This document shows positions 8,156 through 21,084 of a DNA stretch of 64,000 nt, one piece after another. The translations under genes were made by a program, and so were the position numbers. The DNA comes from AAA044-D11 sp009705075 (GTDB lineage Bacteria; Actinomycetota; Actinomycetes; Nanopelagicales; Nanopelagicaceae), in assembly GCA_965268675.1 (NCBI GenBank), contig OZ254179.1, positions 682,001 to 746,000 of the forward strand, read 5' to 3'. Position 1 is the stretch's first letter. Each line of letters opens with the position of its first letter. The notes below the pieces were generated by a model that was given only the letters and a program-made list of their open reading frames with translations, ran no database searches and had not been told where the DNA came from.

Positions 8156-9331
8156 ATGGCTGACAGAATCGAGGTTCAAGAGCGTTGGAAAGGAGCCCTG
8201 CAAAATAATTACGGCGCTCCAACAATTTCTTTGGTTAAAGGCAAAGGCGCACTTGTTTGGGACGCACAAGGAAAGGAATATTTAGATTTTCTGGGAGGGA
8301 TTGCTACAAATATTCTTGGTCATGCTCATCCAAATATTGTCGAAGCGATAACCGCCCAAGTAAACGAATTAGGTCATGTTAGTAACCTGTATGCGCATCC
8401 ACGTGGCCTCGAATTAGCCGAGAAGTTGAAAGCGCTAACAGGGGAATCAAGCGCAAGAATTTTCTTCTGTAATTCTGGTGCGGAAGCGAACGAAGCAGCC
8501 TTTAAATTATCCCGACTTACTGGACGCAAAAAAGTAGTATCAACGATCGGTTCTTTTCATGGTCGAACAATGGGAGCGCTGTCGCTCACGGGTCAGATAG
8601 CGAAACGTGATCCTTTTCTGCCATTAGTTGAGGGCGTTAAATTTATTCCGTTCAATGACTTGCCCGCGGCGAAGAAGGCAATCAATAAAAGAGTTGCAAT
8701 GGTCATAGTCGAACCGATCCAAGGTGAAAACGGTGTTGTTGTTCCTGACTTTGGTTACTTAAGAGAACTTCGCGAATTAACTCGCAAGCATGGCGTGCTA
8801 CTGGCGCTGGACTGTGTGCAAACTGGAATGGGTAGAACCGGCGAATGGTTTGGCTTTGAAGGTGAGGGAGTTGTCCCAGATGTGATCACATTGGCTAAAG
8901 GTCTTGGTGGTGGACTACCACTGGGAGCAATGATTGCAATTGGTGATTGTGCAAATTCTTTCGAGCCAGGTTCTCACGGCAGCACATTCGGTGGCAATCC
9001 GATGGCTTGCGCTTCTGCGTTGGCGGCAATAGATGTTCTAGAGAAAGAGAATTTACTCGCGAGAATCAAGTCACTTGAACTTACCTTAAAGCTTGAGATA
9101 TCAAAAAGCCCTATAGTCCAATCGGTTAGAGGTTCTGGCTTGCTGCTAGGAATTGTCCTGAAGAACGCTGTGGCTAAAGATTTCGTCTCTCAATTGCAAC
9201 TTGCAGGCATACTCGCAAATGCAACTTCGGATTCTGTAATTCGAATCGCGCCACCATTGATTATTACTGATGAACAAATTACTAAATTTCTGGAAATATT
9301 TAGAAAGGTGGCCACTACACATGAACGCTAA
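8156..9331 (+). CDS. argD: Acetylornithine aminotransferase
   Basis: A 391-residue class III PLP-dependent aminotransferase that converts N-acetylglutamate semialdehyde to N-acetylornithine. Typical segments are FLGGIATNILGHAHP, FFCNSGAEANEAAFK, SFHGRTMGAL, and the PLP lysine in TLAKGLGGGLPLGA, followed by GSHGSTFGGNPMAC. It abuts argB directly and overlaps argR by 11 bases. The best-supported product is ArgD rather than ornithine or GABA aminotransferase, because of its place between argB and argR. Confidence 0.95.
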   Translation: MADRIEVQERWKGALQNNYGAPTISLVKGKGALVWDAQGKEYLDFLGGIATNILGHAHPNIVEAITAQVNELGHVSNLYAHPRGLELAEKLKALTGESSARIFFCNSGAEANEAAFKLSRLTGRKKVVSTIGSFHGRTMGALSLTGQIAKRDPFLPLVEGVKFIPFNDLPAAKKAINKRVAMVIVEPIQGENGVVVPDFGYLRELRELTRKHGVLLALDCVQTGMGRTGEWFGFEGEGVVPDVITLAKGLGGGLPLGAMIAIGDCANSFEPGSHGSTFGGNPMACASALAAIDVLEKENLLARIKSLELTLKLEISKSPIVQSVRGSGLLLGIVLKNAVAKDFVSQLQLAGILANATSDSVIRIAPPLIITDEQITKFLEIFRKVATTHER

Positions 9332-9809
9332 AACTCAAGTTAGCTCAAGCCAACGTCGAACTTTGGTAGCTAAGTTAATTAGGCAAGGTGGCGTTGAATC
9401 GCAGACGCATCTCGTAAAACTTCTCGCACGTGAGGGTATAAAGGTAACTCAGGCAACGGCAAGTCGTGATTTAGAGGATTTAGCCGCGACTCGAGTACGT
9501 GATGCAAGTGGAGAATTCCAATATGTAATCGCCGATGAAACTGGATTAAAGTCCACGAACGCGGCAAGTTTAATTATGAGTGTCACTGCCAGCGGCAATC
9601 TAGCTGTCGTGCGAACTCCGCCCGGAGGAGCCCAATTGCTGGCAAGTGCCATAGATAGAAATTCATTAAATGGTTCACTCAAAAGTGCAATTGGAACAAT
9701 TGCTGGCGACGATACCGTTCTCGTGGTTTCTAAAACTGCAAATGGTGGCGCCGAACTTGCAAAATCAATTTTGAGTTATGCATCCGGATCAAAAGGGAAG
9801 AGGAAGTAG
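9321..9809 (+). CDS. argR: Arginine repressor
   Basis: A 162-residue regulator that binds ARG boxes as a hexamer with arginine. The N-terminal winged-helix domain (about 8-78) holds QGGVESQTHLVKLLAREGIKVTQATASRDLEDL; the C-terminal oligomerisation and arginine-binding domain holds GTIAGDDTVLVV. Start ATG 9321 is 9 bases after AAAGGTGG and overlaps argD; an upstream in-frame start at 9270 would add residues unlike ArgR. The tandem ARG boxes upstream of argC suggest it represses its own operon. Confidence 0.95.
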   Translation: MNAKTQVSSSQRRTLVAKLIRQGGVESQTHLVKLLAREGIKVTQATASRDLEDLAATRVRDASGEFQYVIADETGLKSTNAASLIMSVTASGNLAVVRTPPGGAQLLASAIDRNSLNGSLKSAIGTIAGDDTVLVVSKTANGGAELAKSILSYASGSKGKRK

Positions 9810-9812
9810 ACG

Positions 9813-11240
9813 ATGGCACTTTGGGGCGGAAGATTTGCGAGCGGTCCTGCAGATTCAGTTGCAGCGCTATCTAGAAGTGTTGACTTTGACTGGCGGCTAG
9901 CGCCTTACGACATTCGAGTTAATTTGGCTCACCTTGATGGCTTAATTCAAAGTGGTGTTATTCCTAGTGGCAATGGCGAAGTAATTCGTGCTGGTTTAAG
10001 GGCGCTAGGTAACGAGATTATGACCGGAAAGTTTTCTTACGATGATACGGATGAGGATGTTCACAGCGCTATCGAACGTGGATTAATTGCGAAAATTGGT
10101 GCGATTGGTGGTGCGCTTCGGGCTGGGCGATCTAGAAATGATTTAGTAGTTACTGATTTTAAGCTTTATCTAATCGATCATTTGCTAGAGATTGCCTCAC
10201 TGACTGTGAATTTAGTAGAGGCATTCAATAAGCAGAGCAGAACAAATTTGGAAGTTTTCGCCCCTGGTTTCACGCACCTTCAACATGCACAGCCAATAGT
10301 TTTTGGCCATGAATTAGCAAAGCATTCACAAGCACTTCTTCGTGACCTCAATCGAATAGGGGATTGGTTGGTTCGCAATAGCGCTTCACCATTGGGCGCA
10401 GGCGCACTTTCGGGGAGCGGGTTGCAACCTAATCCAGAAATCAGTGCACAAAGCTTGGGATTCGATGGCGTGATTGCGAACAGTATTGATGCCGTCAGCG
10501 ATCGGGACTTTGCAGCAGAGGCGCTCTTCGTAATGGCTATGCTCGGTGTTCACCTTTCTAGAATCGGTGAAGAGTTCACGTTATGGAGCACCACGGAATT
10601 CTCTTGGGTTCAAATTGCAGATGAATATTCCACCGGATCCTCAATCATGCCCCAGAAAAAGAATCCAGATATTGCTGAGCTAGCAAGGGGTAAGAGTGGT
10701 CGACTTGTTGGAAATTTAACGGCGTTATTAACAACGCTAAAAGGTTTACCTTTCGCATACAACCGCGATTTGCAGGAAGATAAAGAGCCAGTCTTTGACT
10801 CTGTTGAAACTTTGCTTCTGTTATTGCCTGCTTTAACCGGGATGGTTGCAACTGCAAAATTCAACGCGGAGAAAATATCAAGCGGAGCACATTCTGGTTT
10901 TGCGTTGGCTACGGAAATTGCTGACTATCTGGCAAAGAAATCCATCCCCTTCGCACAAGCACACGAAATCGCTGGAGAGTGTGTACGTTTTTGCGAGAAA
11001 AATAATATGGAATTACACGAGTTAACAGATACCGATCTTTCAAATATCCACCCGGAGCTCAAAGCGGATCTGCGAGATTTATTGACTGTGCCTGGAGCTG
11101 TCGCATCTCGTACGTCATCTCTAGGAACTTCGATCGCTAGCGTTGGTGCGCAGGTATCTGATTTAGAAACTGCCACGCAAGAGGCCAAGAATTGGATATC
11201 CAACGAGGTTGAACGCTTTTCGGGCATGATGAAGCCATGA
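9813..11240 (+). CDS. argH: Argininosuccinate lyase
   Basis: Last step of arginine synthesis: cleaves argininosuccinate to arginine and fumarate. The 475-residue protein of the fumarase/aspartase superfamily starts MALWGGRFASGPAD, and has the signature GSSIMPQKKNPDIAE with the flexible catalytic loop, plus THLQHAQPI. It follows argR by 3 bases. In many actinobacteria argG sits just before argH; here it does not. The gene ends in an ATGA overlap with tyrS, as in the mycobacterial order argH ... tyrS. Confidence 0.96.
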   Translation: MALWGGRFASGPADSVAALSRSVDFDWRLAPYDIRVNLAHLDGLIQSGVIPSGNGEVIRAGLRALGNEIMTGKFSYDDTDEDVHSAIERGLIAKIGAIGGALRAGRSRNDLVVTDFKLYLIDHLLEIASLTVNLVEAFNKQSRTNLEVFAPGFTHLQHAQPIVFGHELAKHSQALLRDLNRIGDWLVRNSASPLGAGALSGSGLQPNPEISAQSLGFDGVIANSIDAVSDRDFAAEALFVMAMLGVHLSRIGEEFTLWSTTEFSWVQIADEYSTGSSIMPQKKNPDIAELARGKSGRLVGNLTALLTTLKGLPFAYNRDLQEDKEPVFDSVETLLLLLPALTGMVATAKFNAEKISSGAHSGFALATEIADYLAKKSIPFAQAHEIAGECVRFCEKNNMELHELTDTDLSNIHPELKADLRDLLTVPGAVASRTSSLGTSIASVGAQVSDLETATQEAKNWISNEVERFSGMMKP

Positions 11241-12511
11241 CTACGCAATTATTAGCCGACCTAGAGTGGCGAGGGTTAATCGCCCAAACAACTGATCGAG
11301 ATTCTTTGCTGAAGGATTTAGATTCAGCGCCGGTAAAGTTTTATATCGGATTCGATCCAACCGCGCCGAGCCTGCACGTGGGAAATCTTGTCGTCATACT
11401 TGTGATGCGCCGCTTTCAACTCGCAGGGCACCTTCCAATTGCTTTGGTCGGGGGAGCGACGGGTCTAGTTGGAGATCCAAGTGGTCGAAATGAAGAGCGA
11501 ACGCTGAATGATGAAAGCATTGTCGAAGAATGGGTTGGAAATATAAGAAAGCAACTTGCAAAATTCTTAGATTTTGAGTCAACGAAGAATGCCGCAGTAA
11601 TGGCCAACAATCTCGACTGGACTAAGCCAGTTTCCGCTCTTGAATTTCTCCGCGATATCGGAAAACATTTCAGTGTAAATCAAATGCTCGCCAAGGATTC
11701 GGTGGCTTCACGCTTGGAAAGTGGCGGCATTTCCTACACAGAGTTTTCTTACCAAGTGTTGCAAGCATTTGATTTTCTTGAACTATATCGTCGAGACAAT
11801 TGTAAATTGCAGCTTGGTGGTTCCGACCAGTGGGGAAATATAGTTGCAGGATTGGATTTAATCCGTAAGGTAGAAAGCGGCTCTGCTCACGCCTTCACAA
11901 TTCCGTTGATGGCGAAATCTGACGGAAGTAAGTTCGGCAAGACTGCTGGTGGATCGGTTTGGCTTGATTCCGAAATGACTTCTCCTTATGCGTTCTATCA
12001 ATTTTGGATTAACACCGACGATGCTGATGTTGAAAAATACTTAAAAGTTTTCAGTTTCAAAGAGCGAAATGAAATTGAAAGGCTAATTGAAACTGTAAAA
12101 GTTAATCCGGGTGCACGTGAAGCACAAAGAGAATTGGCTCGAGAGTTAACTTCATTGGTGCATGGCGTCGATGAATGCGAAAAAGTGGAAGCTGCATCTA
12201 AAGCTTTGTTCGGACAAGGTGAACTTAAAGATTTGGATTTGAAAACGCTAACTGCTGCACTTTCGCAACTCCCAAAAGCAACAATCTCAAAAGACGAATC
12301 CTTCCCAACTTGGGTGGATCTACTCGCCGCAACTGGTGTTGTTGATTCCAAGTCGGCAGCCCGGCGCATTGTTAAAGAGAACGGCGCTTATCTAAATAAC
12401 GAGAAAATTTCTGGCGAAGATTTTGCGCCCACTAAAGAGAACTTAATACACGGAAAATTCTTAGTTCTACGCAAAGGAAAGCGCGATTTAGCGTCAGTAG
12501 AAGTTATCTAA
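11237..12511 (+). CDS. tyrS: Tyrosyl-tRNA synthetase
   Basis: Class I synthetase (424 aa) that charges tRNA-Tyr. The HIGH-equivalent motif is HVGN in FDPTAPSLHVGNLV; the KMSKS-equivalent is KFGKT, the usual bacterial TyrRS form; the C-terminal ~70 residues form an S4-like RNA-binding domain (SKSAARRIVKENGAYLNNEKI). It overlaps argH by 4 bases, so it is probably co-transcribed with the arginine genes. No T-box leader is possible at this junction. Confidence 0.97.
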   Translation: MTTQLLADLEWRGLIAQTTDRDSLLKDLDSAPVKFYIGFDPTAPSLHVGNLVVILVMRRFQLAGHLPIALVGGATGLVGDPSGRNEERTLNDESIVEEWVGNIRKQLAKFLDFESTKNAAVMANNLDWTKPVSALEFLRDIGKHFSVNQMLAKDSVASRLESGGISYTEFSYQVLQAFDFLELYRRDNCKLQLGGSDQWGNIVAGLDLIRKVESGSAHAFTIPLMAKSDGSKFGKTAGGSVWLDSEMTSPYAFYQFWINTDDADVEKYLKVFSFKERNEIERLIETVKVNPGAREAQRELARELTSLVHGVDECEKVEAASKALFGQGELKDLDLKTLTAALSQLPKATISKDESFPTWVDLLAATGVVDSKSAARRIVKENGAYLNNEKISGEDFAPTKENLIHGKFLVLRKGKRDLASVEVI

Positions 12512-12643
12512 TCTTTAATCTGGCTCTCTTGATCTGGTCGGCAAATATTTTTGCCCTCTTTGAGCGTGAAAAATGGCACCTCCGGGGGTGATAAACCTCG
12601 CATGGAAATATCGGGTTTTTAGGCCAAATCAGGGGCATCGAAT

Positions 12644-12672
12644 TTGACCCTCACGCTGGCATGGGCTATCTT
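12644..12672 (+). promoter_or_regulatory. rRNA operon promoter
   Basis: TTGACC (12644-12649), 17-base spacer, TATCTT (12667-12672). This is the best sigma-A promoter in the window. The predicted start is near 12679, giving a leader of about 410 bases before the 16S. Confidence 0.75.
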
Positions 12673-12862
12673 TACCCCTCGCTTGCGAATTGGACGAAAA
12701 ACCCTTTAAAACCGGGGTAAATAAGGCCAAGCAACGATATGAAATACCAAGTATTTCCAAGCTCTATGAAGGATTTACCGGATTTGCTCTTCCGTGTCCC
12801 TTCCACTAGGTTTGGCGGTCTGCCCTGCAATCGGTGAGAAATCACCGTGACCGGAGCGCATT

Positions 12863-12877
12863 CGTACCTTGAGAACT
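12863..12877 (+). promoter_or_regulatory. boxA-like antitermination element, 16S leader
   Basis: CGTACCTTGAGAACT occurs identically here and at 14843-14857, just before the 5' arms of the 16S and 23S processing stems. Actinobacterial rRNA leaders carry TTGAGAACT-type boxA sequences for NusB/S10-dependent antitermination. Confidence 0.6.
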
Positions 12878-12889
12878 CAACAACGTGCA
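12878..12889 (+). other. 16S rRNA processing stem, 5' arm
   Basis: CAACAACGTGCA is the exact reverse complement of TGCACGTTGTTG at 14741-14752, beyond the 16S 3' end. The pair would form the base of the precursor stem cut by RNase III. Confidence 0.7.
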
Positions 12890-13086
12890 AAAAATCAATG
12901 CCAATCGGCGCATATTGGGCTGCCCCTGTTTACAGGGCGTAGCAAAAATGTGCCAAATTCCTTTGTATTTCCATGACTTCGGAGCCCCTCAAAAGGCTAC
13001 GGATATTGGGTACAGAACAAAAACAATTGGTAAAAATGAAATAGCTATAAACGCTAGTTTCGTTTTTTTGCCAGATCACAACTTTC

Positions 13087-14605
<1,519 letters not shown>

Positions 14606-14740
14606 AGCCTGCCAAAAGCAGATGCTCATAAGATAAGTGGAGCATTGATTTTTGAATCTCATCAAAACAAATCATTAGTACAACTCAATTTCAATTTATT
14701 GAATTTGGGAGTGGAAAAAATCTTGTAGCGAAATGATTCA

Positions 14741-14752
14741 TGCACGTTGTTG
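14741..14752 (+). other. 16S rRNA processing stem, 3' arm
   Basis: TGCACGTTGTTG pairs perfectly over 12 bases with 12878-12889. Confidence 0.7.
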
Positions 14753-14842
14753 GGTCCTGAGGGTACGAACCCTCTGGCCCTAGTGAGCAGGTCGAACTGA
14801 CTAAATTTATTTAGTTAAGCGGCTAACGTTCCTAGGATCGCC

Positions 14843-14857
14843 CGTACCTTGAGAACT
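14843..14857 (+). promoter_or_regulatory. boxA-like antitermination element, 23S leader
   Basis: Identical 15-base copy (CGTACCTTGAGAACT) of the element in the 16S leader. Confidence 0.6.
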
Positions 14858-14858
14858 A

Positions 14859-14871
14859 CACAGTGAACGCG
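14859..14871 (+). other. 23S rRNA processing stem, 5' arm
   Basis: CACAGTGAACGCG is the exact reverse complement of CGCGTTCACTGTG at 18029-18041, beyond the 23S 3' end. Confidence 0.7.
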
Positions 14872-14905
14872 AGCATCTTTGTTTTAAAAGCAAAAAAATG
14901 TAAGA

Positions 14906-17996
<3,091 letters not shown>

Positions 17997-18028
17997 TTTT
18001 TAATTAACTTAACGTTAATTGAATGCAT

Positions 18029-18041
18029 CGCGTTCACTGTG
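18029..18041 (+). other. 23S rRNA processing stem, 3' arm
   Basis: CGCGTTCACTGTG pairs perfectly over 13 bases with 14859-14871. Confidence 0.7.
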
Positions 18042-18143
18042 TGGTTCCCGAGCTACGGTCGGGAACTGTTAAATTTCTAAGGAATTGAGATCTCTAGAGA
18101 TTTCAATTTTTGTAGAAATGCAACTGACTGATAACTCAATAGA

Positions 18144-18263
18144 GTTTCGGCGGCCATAGCGAGAGGGAAACGCCCGGTCCCATTCCGAACCCGGAAGCTA
18201 AGCCTCTCAGCGTCGATGGTACTGCAAGGGGGACCTTGTGGGAGAGTAGATCGCCGCCGGACA
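18144..18263 (+). rRNA. rrf: 5S ribosomal RNA
   Basis: About 120 bases starting GTTTCGGCGGCCATAGCG and ending TCGCCGCCGGAC, so the terminal helix I pairs properly. The conserved CATTCCGAACCCGGAAGCTAA and GATGGTACTGC segments are present. It is the last gene of the rRNA operon; a terminator begins eight bases later. Confidence 0.96.
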
Positions 18264-18270
18264 TCATTAC

Positions 18271-18320
18271 AAAAAGGAGCTATTCCATAACTTCGGTTAT
18301 AGGAATTGGCTCCTTTTTTA
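18271..18320 (+). terminator. Intrinsic terminator of the rRNA operon
   Basis: AAAAAGGAGC pairs with GCTCCTTTTT (10 bp), with an inner stem ATTCCATAAC / GTTATAGGAAT (one bulge) closed by a CTTCGG-type tetraloop, followed by TTTTTTATTTT. This is the clearest rho-independent terminator in the window. Confidence 0.9.
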
Positions 18321-18495
18321 TTTTCTTCGACTTTATGCAATGAATTTCGGGCCCTCAAAACTAAGTGAATGCCAACTTTCAACAAGCGAAAATTCTGAAC
18401 ACCGTTCATTGAATCCTGATTTTGGTGTCGAGATTCAATAGATACTTCGCCGAGTTAGAAAATATTGGATTTTCTCTTGCTGGAACGGGTTATTG
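18321..18495 (+). other. Spacer between the rRNA operon and the SSB-like gene
   Basis: No gene is seen. One inverted repeat, ATTGAATC (18408-18415) and GATTCAAT (18432-18439) with a 16-base loop, lies upstream of the next gene. No convincing promoter pair is visible. Confidence 0.4.
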
Positions 18496-18882
18496 ATGGC
18501 GAATGCTGTAACAAAAATAGTAAAGAAAAATGCTGGTGAAGGTAAGTCTAAGGTTCTTGCAACAGAAGAGTTCCATCCGGTTAATGAAGTTTTCCTAGTA
18601 GGTCGAGTTACTAGTTTGGCAGTTGAGAAAGTTCTCCCCAGTGGCGATAAAGTTGTTGAATTCAGGGTTGTAATTGGGCGTGCGAAGTCTCGGGGAACGA
18701 AGAAAGAAGTAGATACTTTGGACATTGCTGCCTGGTCTGCAACGGCACGAAAAGCAGCCTTGGCTGTGAAAATTGATAGCTGGGTTCAGGTTTCGGGCGC
18801 CGTACGGAGACGATTTTGGCGGGCTCCAACCGGCCTAGCAAGTCGTTGGCAGGTCGAAGCAAGCGAGGTACTTCGACTTTAG
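18496..18882 (+). CDS. Single-stranded DNA-binding (SSB/OB-fold) protein, short paralogue
   Basis: A 128-residue OB-fold protein; NEVFLVGRVTSLAVEKVLPSG followed by EFRVVIGR and the WVQVSGAVRRRFW strand resemble SSB. It lacks the glycine-rich linker and acidic DDxIPF-like tip with which canonical SSB recruits repair and replication proteins, ending instead in VEASEVLRL. It is therefore likely an accessory SSB-like protein, similar in layout to the second SSB of some actinobacteria, and the main ssb should be elsewhere next to rpsF. ATG 18496 is chosen; TTG 18493 directly upstream is in the same frame. Upstream ~30 residues are basic. Confidence 0.75.
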   Translation: MANAVTKIVKKNAGEGKSKVLATEEFHPVNEVFLVGRVTSLAVEKVLPSGDKVVEFRVVIGRAKSRGTKKEVDTLDIAAWSATARKAALAVKIDSWVQVSGAVRRRFWRAPTGLASRWQVEASEVLRL

Positions 18883-18883
18883 A

Positions 18884-18889
18884 TACCTT
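18884..18889 (+). promoter_or_regulatory. -10 element, predicted leaderless start for the next gene
   Basis: TACCTT, then six bases, then the ATG at 18896. No Shine-Dalgarno lies between. Confidence 0.5.
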
Positions 18890-18895
18890 TACCCA

Positions 18896-19249
18896 ATGGC
18901 ATCTGACATAACTTCGATTCTCAAAAACTACCTCGCAGCGATGGAGAAGAACGAGGCAAACGTAGCCGAACTCTCTCGTAATCTTCGACTTTGGGTGGTT
19001 GAGAATGGGGAGATCGTTAAAGGAAAGATTGTAAATCAGATCGACGAGAGCGCCAGCAGAATGGGATTCGTCAAAGTTTCGGATTTAGAGAAGTTATTGG
19101 AGCGCATTTCAGAACTAGAGAGTCGCTTGCCCACAGAAAAAGTCAGAGTGGTTAAATCGAAGAGCAATAAAGATTCCACGAAAAGTTCTGCGAAAAATTC
19201 AGAGAAGAGTAAGAAAAAAACTGCTGCAAAAAAGAAGGAGAAAATATAA
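18896..19249 (+). CDS. Small protein with coiled-coil-like middle and lysine-rich tail
   Basis: I do not recognise a named family. The 117-residue protein has a helical N-terminal part (residues 1-60), a predicted heptad-like stretch KVSDLEKLLERISELESRL (about 59-77), and a C-terminal tail of ~35 residues made mostly of Lys, Ser and Ala (ending KKKTAAKKKEKI), which suggests nucleic-acid or polyanion binding. The arrangement recalls phasin-like or histone-H1-like tailed proteins, but that is only resemblance. It starts 13 bases after the SSB-like gene and its stop is directly followed by the ATG of another small gene, which points to joint translation upstream of tlyA-nadK-recN. Confidence 0.7.
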   Translation: MASDITSILKNYLAAMEKNEANVAELSRNLRLWVVENGEIVKGKIVNQIDESASRMGFVKVSDLEKLLERISELESRLPTEKVRVVKSKSNKDSTKSSAKNSEKSKKKTAAKKKEKI

Positions 19250-19402
19250 ATGGATAACAATTTACCTACGTCGACCAATTTGGAAGAGTTAAAAACTAGA
19301 ATTTCGGAAATTGCCCAGAAGCCTCTGGATACTCATTCACTTGAATTCGAGCAGATACATTCTGATTTAAGTAATCTGCTATCCGAAGTAGATGGGCTTT
19401 AA
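19250..19402 (+). CDS. Conserved-position small protein (50 aa) before tlyA
   Basis: A 50-residue acidic protein starting MDNNLPTSTNLEELKTRIS and ending LLSEVDGL. The ATG follows the preceding stop without a gap (TAAATG), and the gene ends 8 bases before tlyA. Mycobacterium tuberculosis has a similarly small gene (Rv1693) directly before tlyA, and other actinobacteria also have a ~50-60 residue protein here, so the position supports a real gene. The sequence looks helical with no membrane segment. Function unknown. Confidence 0.65.
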   Translation: MDNNLPTSTNLEELKTRISEIAQKPLDTHSLEFEQIHSDLSNLLSEVDGL

Positions 19403-19410
19403 GAGATTAG

Positions 19411-20199
19411 ATGAAGACTCGGTTGGATGCAGAACTAGTGCGCAGAGGATTGGCAAGATCGAGAGATCATGCTGCGGACTTAATCGAGTCACGTTCTGTA
19501 TTAGTAATTGGGATTCCGGCCTCCAAGCCCGCAACACAAGTTGATGCGGAAACTTCGATCACAATTCAAGGCGACAGAAACGATTTTGTCTCTCGTGGTG
19601 GTCATAAATTGGCAGGTGCCTTAGATGCTTTTTCTGAGGTAGTCGTATCTGGCAAGAGAGCCCTAGATGCAGGCGCGTCAACGGGAGGATTTACCGACGT
19701 TCTTCTTAAGCGTGGCGTTGGTAGTGTTATCGCAGTTGATATTGGTTACGGACAATTGGCTTGGGAACTTAGAAATGACCCGAGGGTCACCATCTTGGAT
19801 CGAACTAATGTGCGACATTTAACAATAGAACAAGTCGGAGAGCCTGTGGATTTAGTAGTTGCAGATTTGTCATTCATCTCATTAACTCTTGTTCTTCCTG
19901 CGTTGGTAGCCGTGTCTAGAACCAATACAGATTTCCTAGTTATGGTCAAACCACAGTTTGAAGTGGGCCGTGAAAAGTTGGGTGCGGGTGGAGTAGTTCG
20001 GGATAGTTCCTTGCGTAAAGCAGCGGTATTGGAAGTTGCGGATTGTGCTTATGACATGGGGCTCGGCTGTAACGGCGTTATCGCTAGCCCATTGCCAGGT
20101 CCATCGGGCAACGTTGAATATTTTCTCTGGCTGAAACGTGGAGCTGCAGAGCTCTCAGAAAGCGTTTTGGATAATGCTATTTCTAAGGGACCTCAATGA
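19411..20199 (+). CDS. tlyA: 16S/23S rRNA 2'-O-methyltransferase TlyA
   Basis: Methylates ribose at C1409 of 16S and C1920 of 23S rRNA in mycobacteria, where its loss gives capreomycin resistance. The 262-residue protein has an N-terminal S4 RNA-binding domain (1-62, RLDAELVRRGLARSRDHAADLI) and an FtsJ/RrmJ-like methyltransferase domain with the SAM motif LDAGASTGGFTDVLL and VMVKPQFEVGREK. It overlaps nadK by 4 bases. tlyA-nadK-recN is the standard actinobacterial order. Confidence 0.95.
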   Translation: MKTRLDAELVRRGLARSRDHAADLIESRSVLVIGIPASKPATQVDAETSITIQGDRNDFVSRGGHKLAGALDAFSEVVVSGKRALDAGASTGGFTDVLLKRGVGSVIAVDIGYGQLAWELRNDPRVTILDRTNVRHLTIEQVGEPVDLVVADLSFISLTLVLPALVAVSRTNTDFLVMVKPQFEVGREKLGAGGVVRDSSLRKAAVLEVADCAYDMGLGCNGVIASPLPGPSGNVEYFLWLKRGAAELSESVLDNAISKGPQ

Positions 20200-21047
20200 A
20201 GAGAATTCTTTTAGTAGTACATCCGACAAGACCCGCTGCTGCTAAATTTGGAAATATTCTTGCCTCAAAATTCCTCGAGGAAAAATTCGAAGTTTTTTCA
20301 AATTTCCCAGCGCTAATAACTGGTTCCAAGCCTGTTGGCGATATCGCTAGCCTAGATTTCGCAATAGTTTTAGGTGGCGATGGAACCATCTTGAGAGCAG
20401 CAGAAATAGTGCGCGGATTCGACCTTCCAATCATCGGAATCAATTTAGGCAACGTCGGATTCTTGGCAGAGATTGCGCAGCCATCTGCAGATGAAATAGT
20501 TTCGGCTATTCAAAAGAACAACATTCATCGTGAACCTCGCTTACTTCTTAAATACGAAGTAATTCGTAACGGTCAAATAATTACCCAAGGTTGGGCCTTG
20601 AACGAAGTTACGGTTGAGCGGAGCGCTACGCAAATGTTAGAGCTCTTCGTTCAAATCGATGGCCGCCCACTTTCTAAATGGGGTTGTGACGGAGTTATTT
20701 GCGCTACTCCAACTGGTTCCACTGCTTATGCGTTTTCTGCAGGAGGCCCTGTCGTCTGGCCAGAAGTTAGCGCTTTAGTACTGCTGCCATTAGCTGCTCA
20801 TGCACTTTTTTCTCGACCAATGGTAGTTTCCCCTGAATGTGAAGTAGTCATCGATGTTCTCTCTGAAAAGGCGCAGATATCTGCTGATGGATTGCGGCAT
20901 TTCGAGTTGAATTCGGGAGACAGAATAGTTTTAACAAAGGATCTCGACAAAATTCAACTCGCTTACGTAAATGCGGGTAATTTCACCGACCGACTTGTTG
21001 CAAAGTTCAAGTTGCCAATTGAAGGTTGGCGCGGAGAAAGCTCTTGA
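20196..21047 (+). CDS. nadK: NAD kinase
   Basis: Makes NADP+ from NAD+ with ATP or polyphosphate; the only route to NADP in bacteria. The 283-residue protein contains the GGDGT motif in VLGGDGTILRAAE, the NEVTVER segment and a glycine-rich TPTGSTAYAFSAGGP loop in the C-terminal domain. ATGA overlap with tlyA. Its 3' end is followed 37 bases later by the chosen recN start. Confidence 0.96.
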   Translation: MKRILLVVHPTRPAAAKFGNILASKFLEEKFEVFSNFPALITGSKPVGDIASLDFAIVLGGDGTILRAAEIVRGFDLPIIGINLGNVGFLAEIAQPSADEIVSAIQKNNIHREPRLLLKYEVIRNGQIITQGWALNEVTVERSATQMLELFVQIDGRPLSKWGCDGVICATPTGSTAYAFSAGGPVVWPEVSALVLLPLAAHALFSRPMVVSPECEVVIDVLSEKAQISADGLRHFELNSGDRIVLTKDLDKIQLAYVNAGNFTDRLVAKFKLPIEGWRGESS

Positions 21048-21084
21048 ACCTCTTGTCTACGTTCGCGTTGGGGTTCGAGAATTA

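Larger units (their letters stand above)
12512..13086 (+). other. rRNA operon promoter and leader region
   Basis: No gene is supported in these 575 bases. They hold a GGCAAA/TTTGCC hairpin (12540-12555) just after tyrS without a T-tract, a CACC...GGTG hairpin near 12576, the rRNA promoter (12644-12672), a GNRA-capped hairpin (CGGTGA-GAAA-TCACCG, 12832-12847), a boxA-like element and the 5' arm of the 16S processing stem. Confidence 0.7.

Noticed and set aside
12540..12590. Rho-independent terminator after tyrS
   Set aside because: Two hairpins exist (GGCAAA/TTTGCC and CACC/GGTG) but neither has a following T-run.
12672..12890. 72-codon open frame on the minus strand in the rRNA leader
   Set aside because: It runs against the rRNA promoter and leader, has no Shine-Dalgarno and resembles no known protein.
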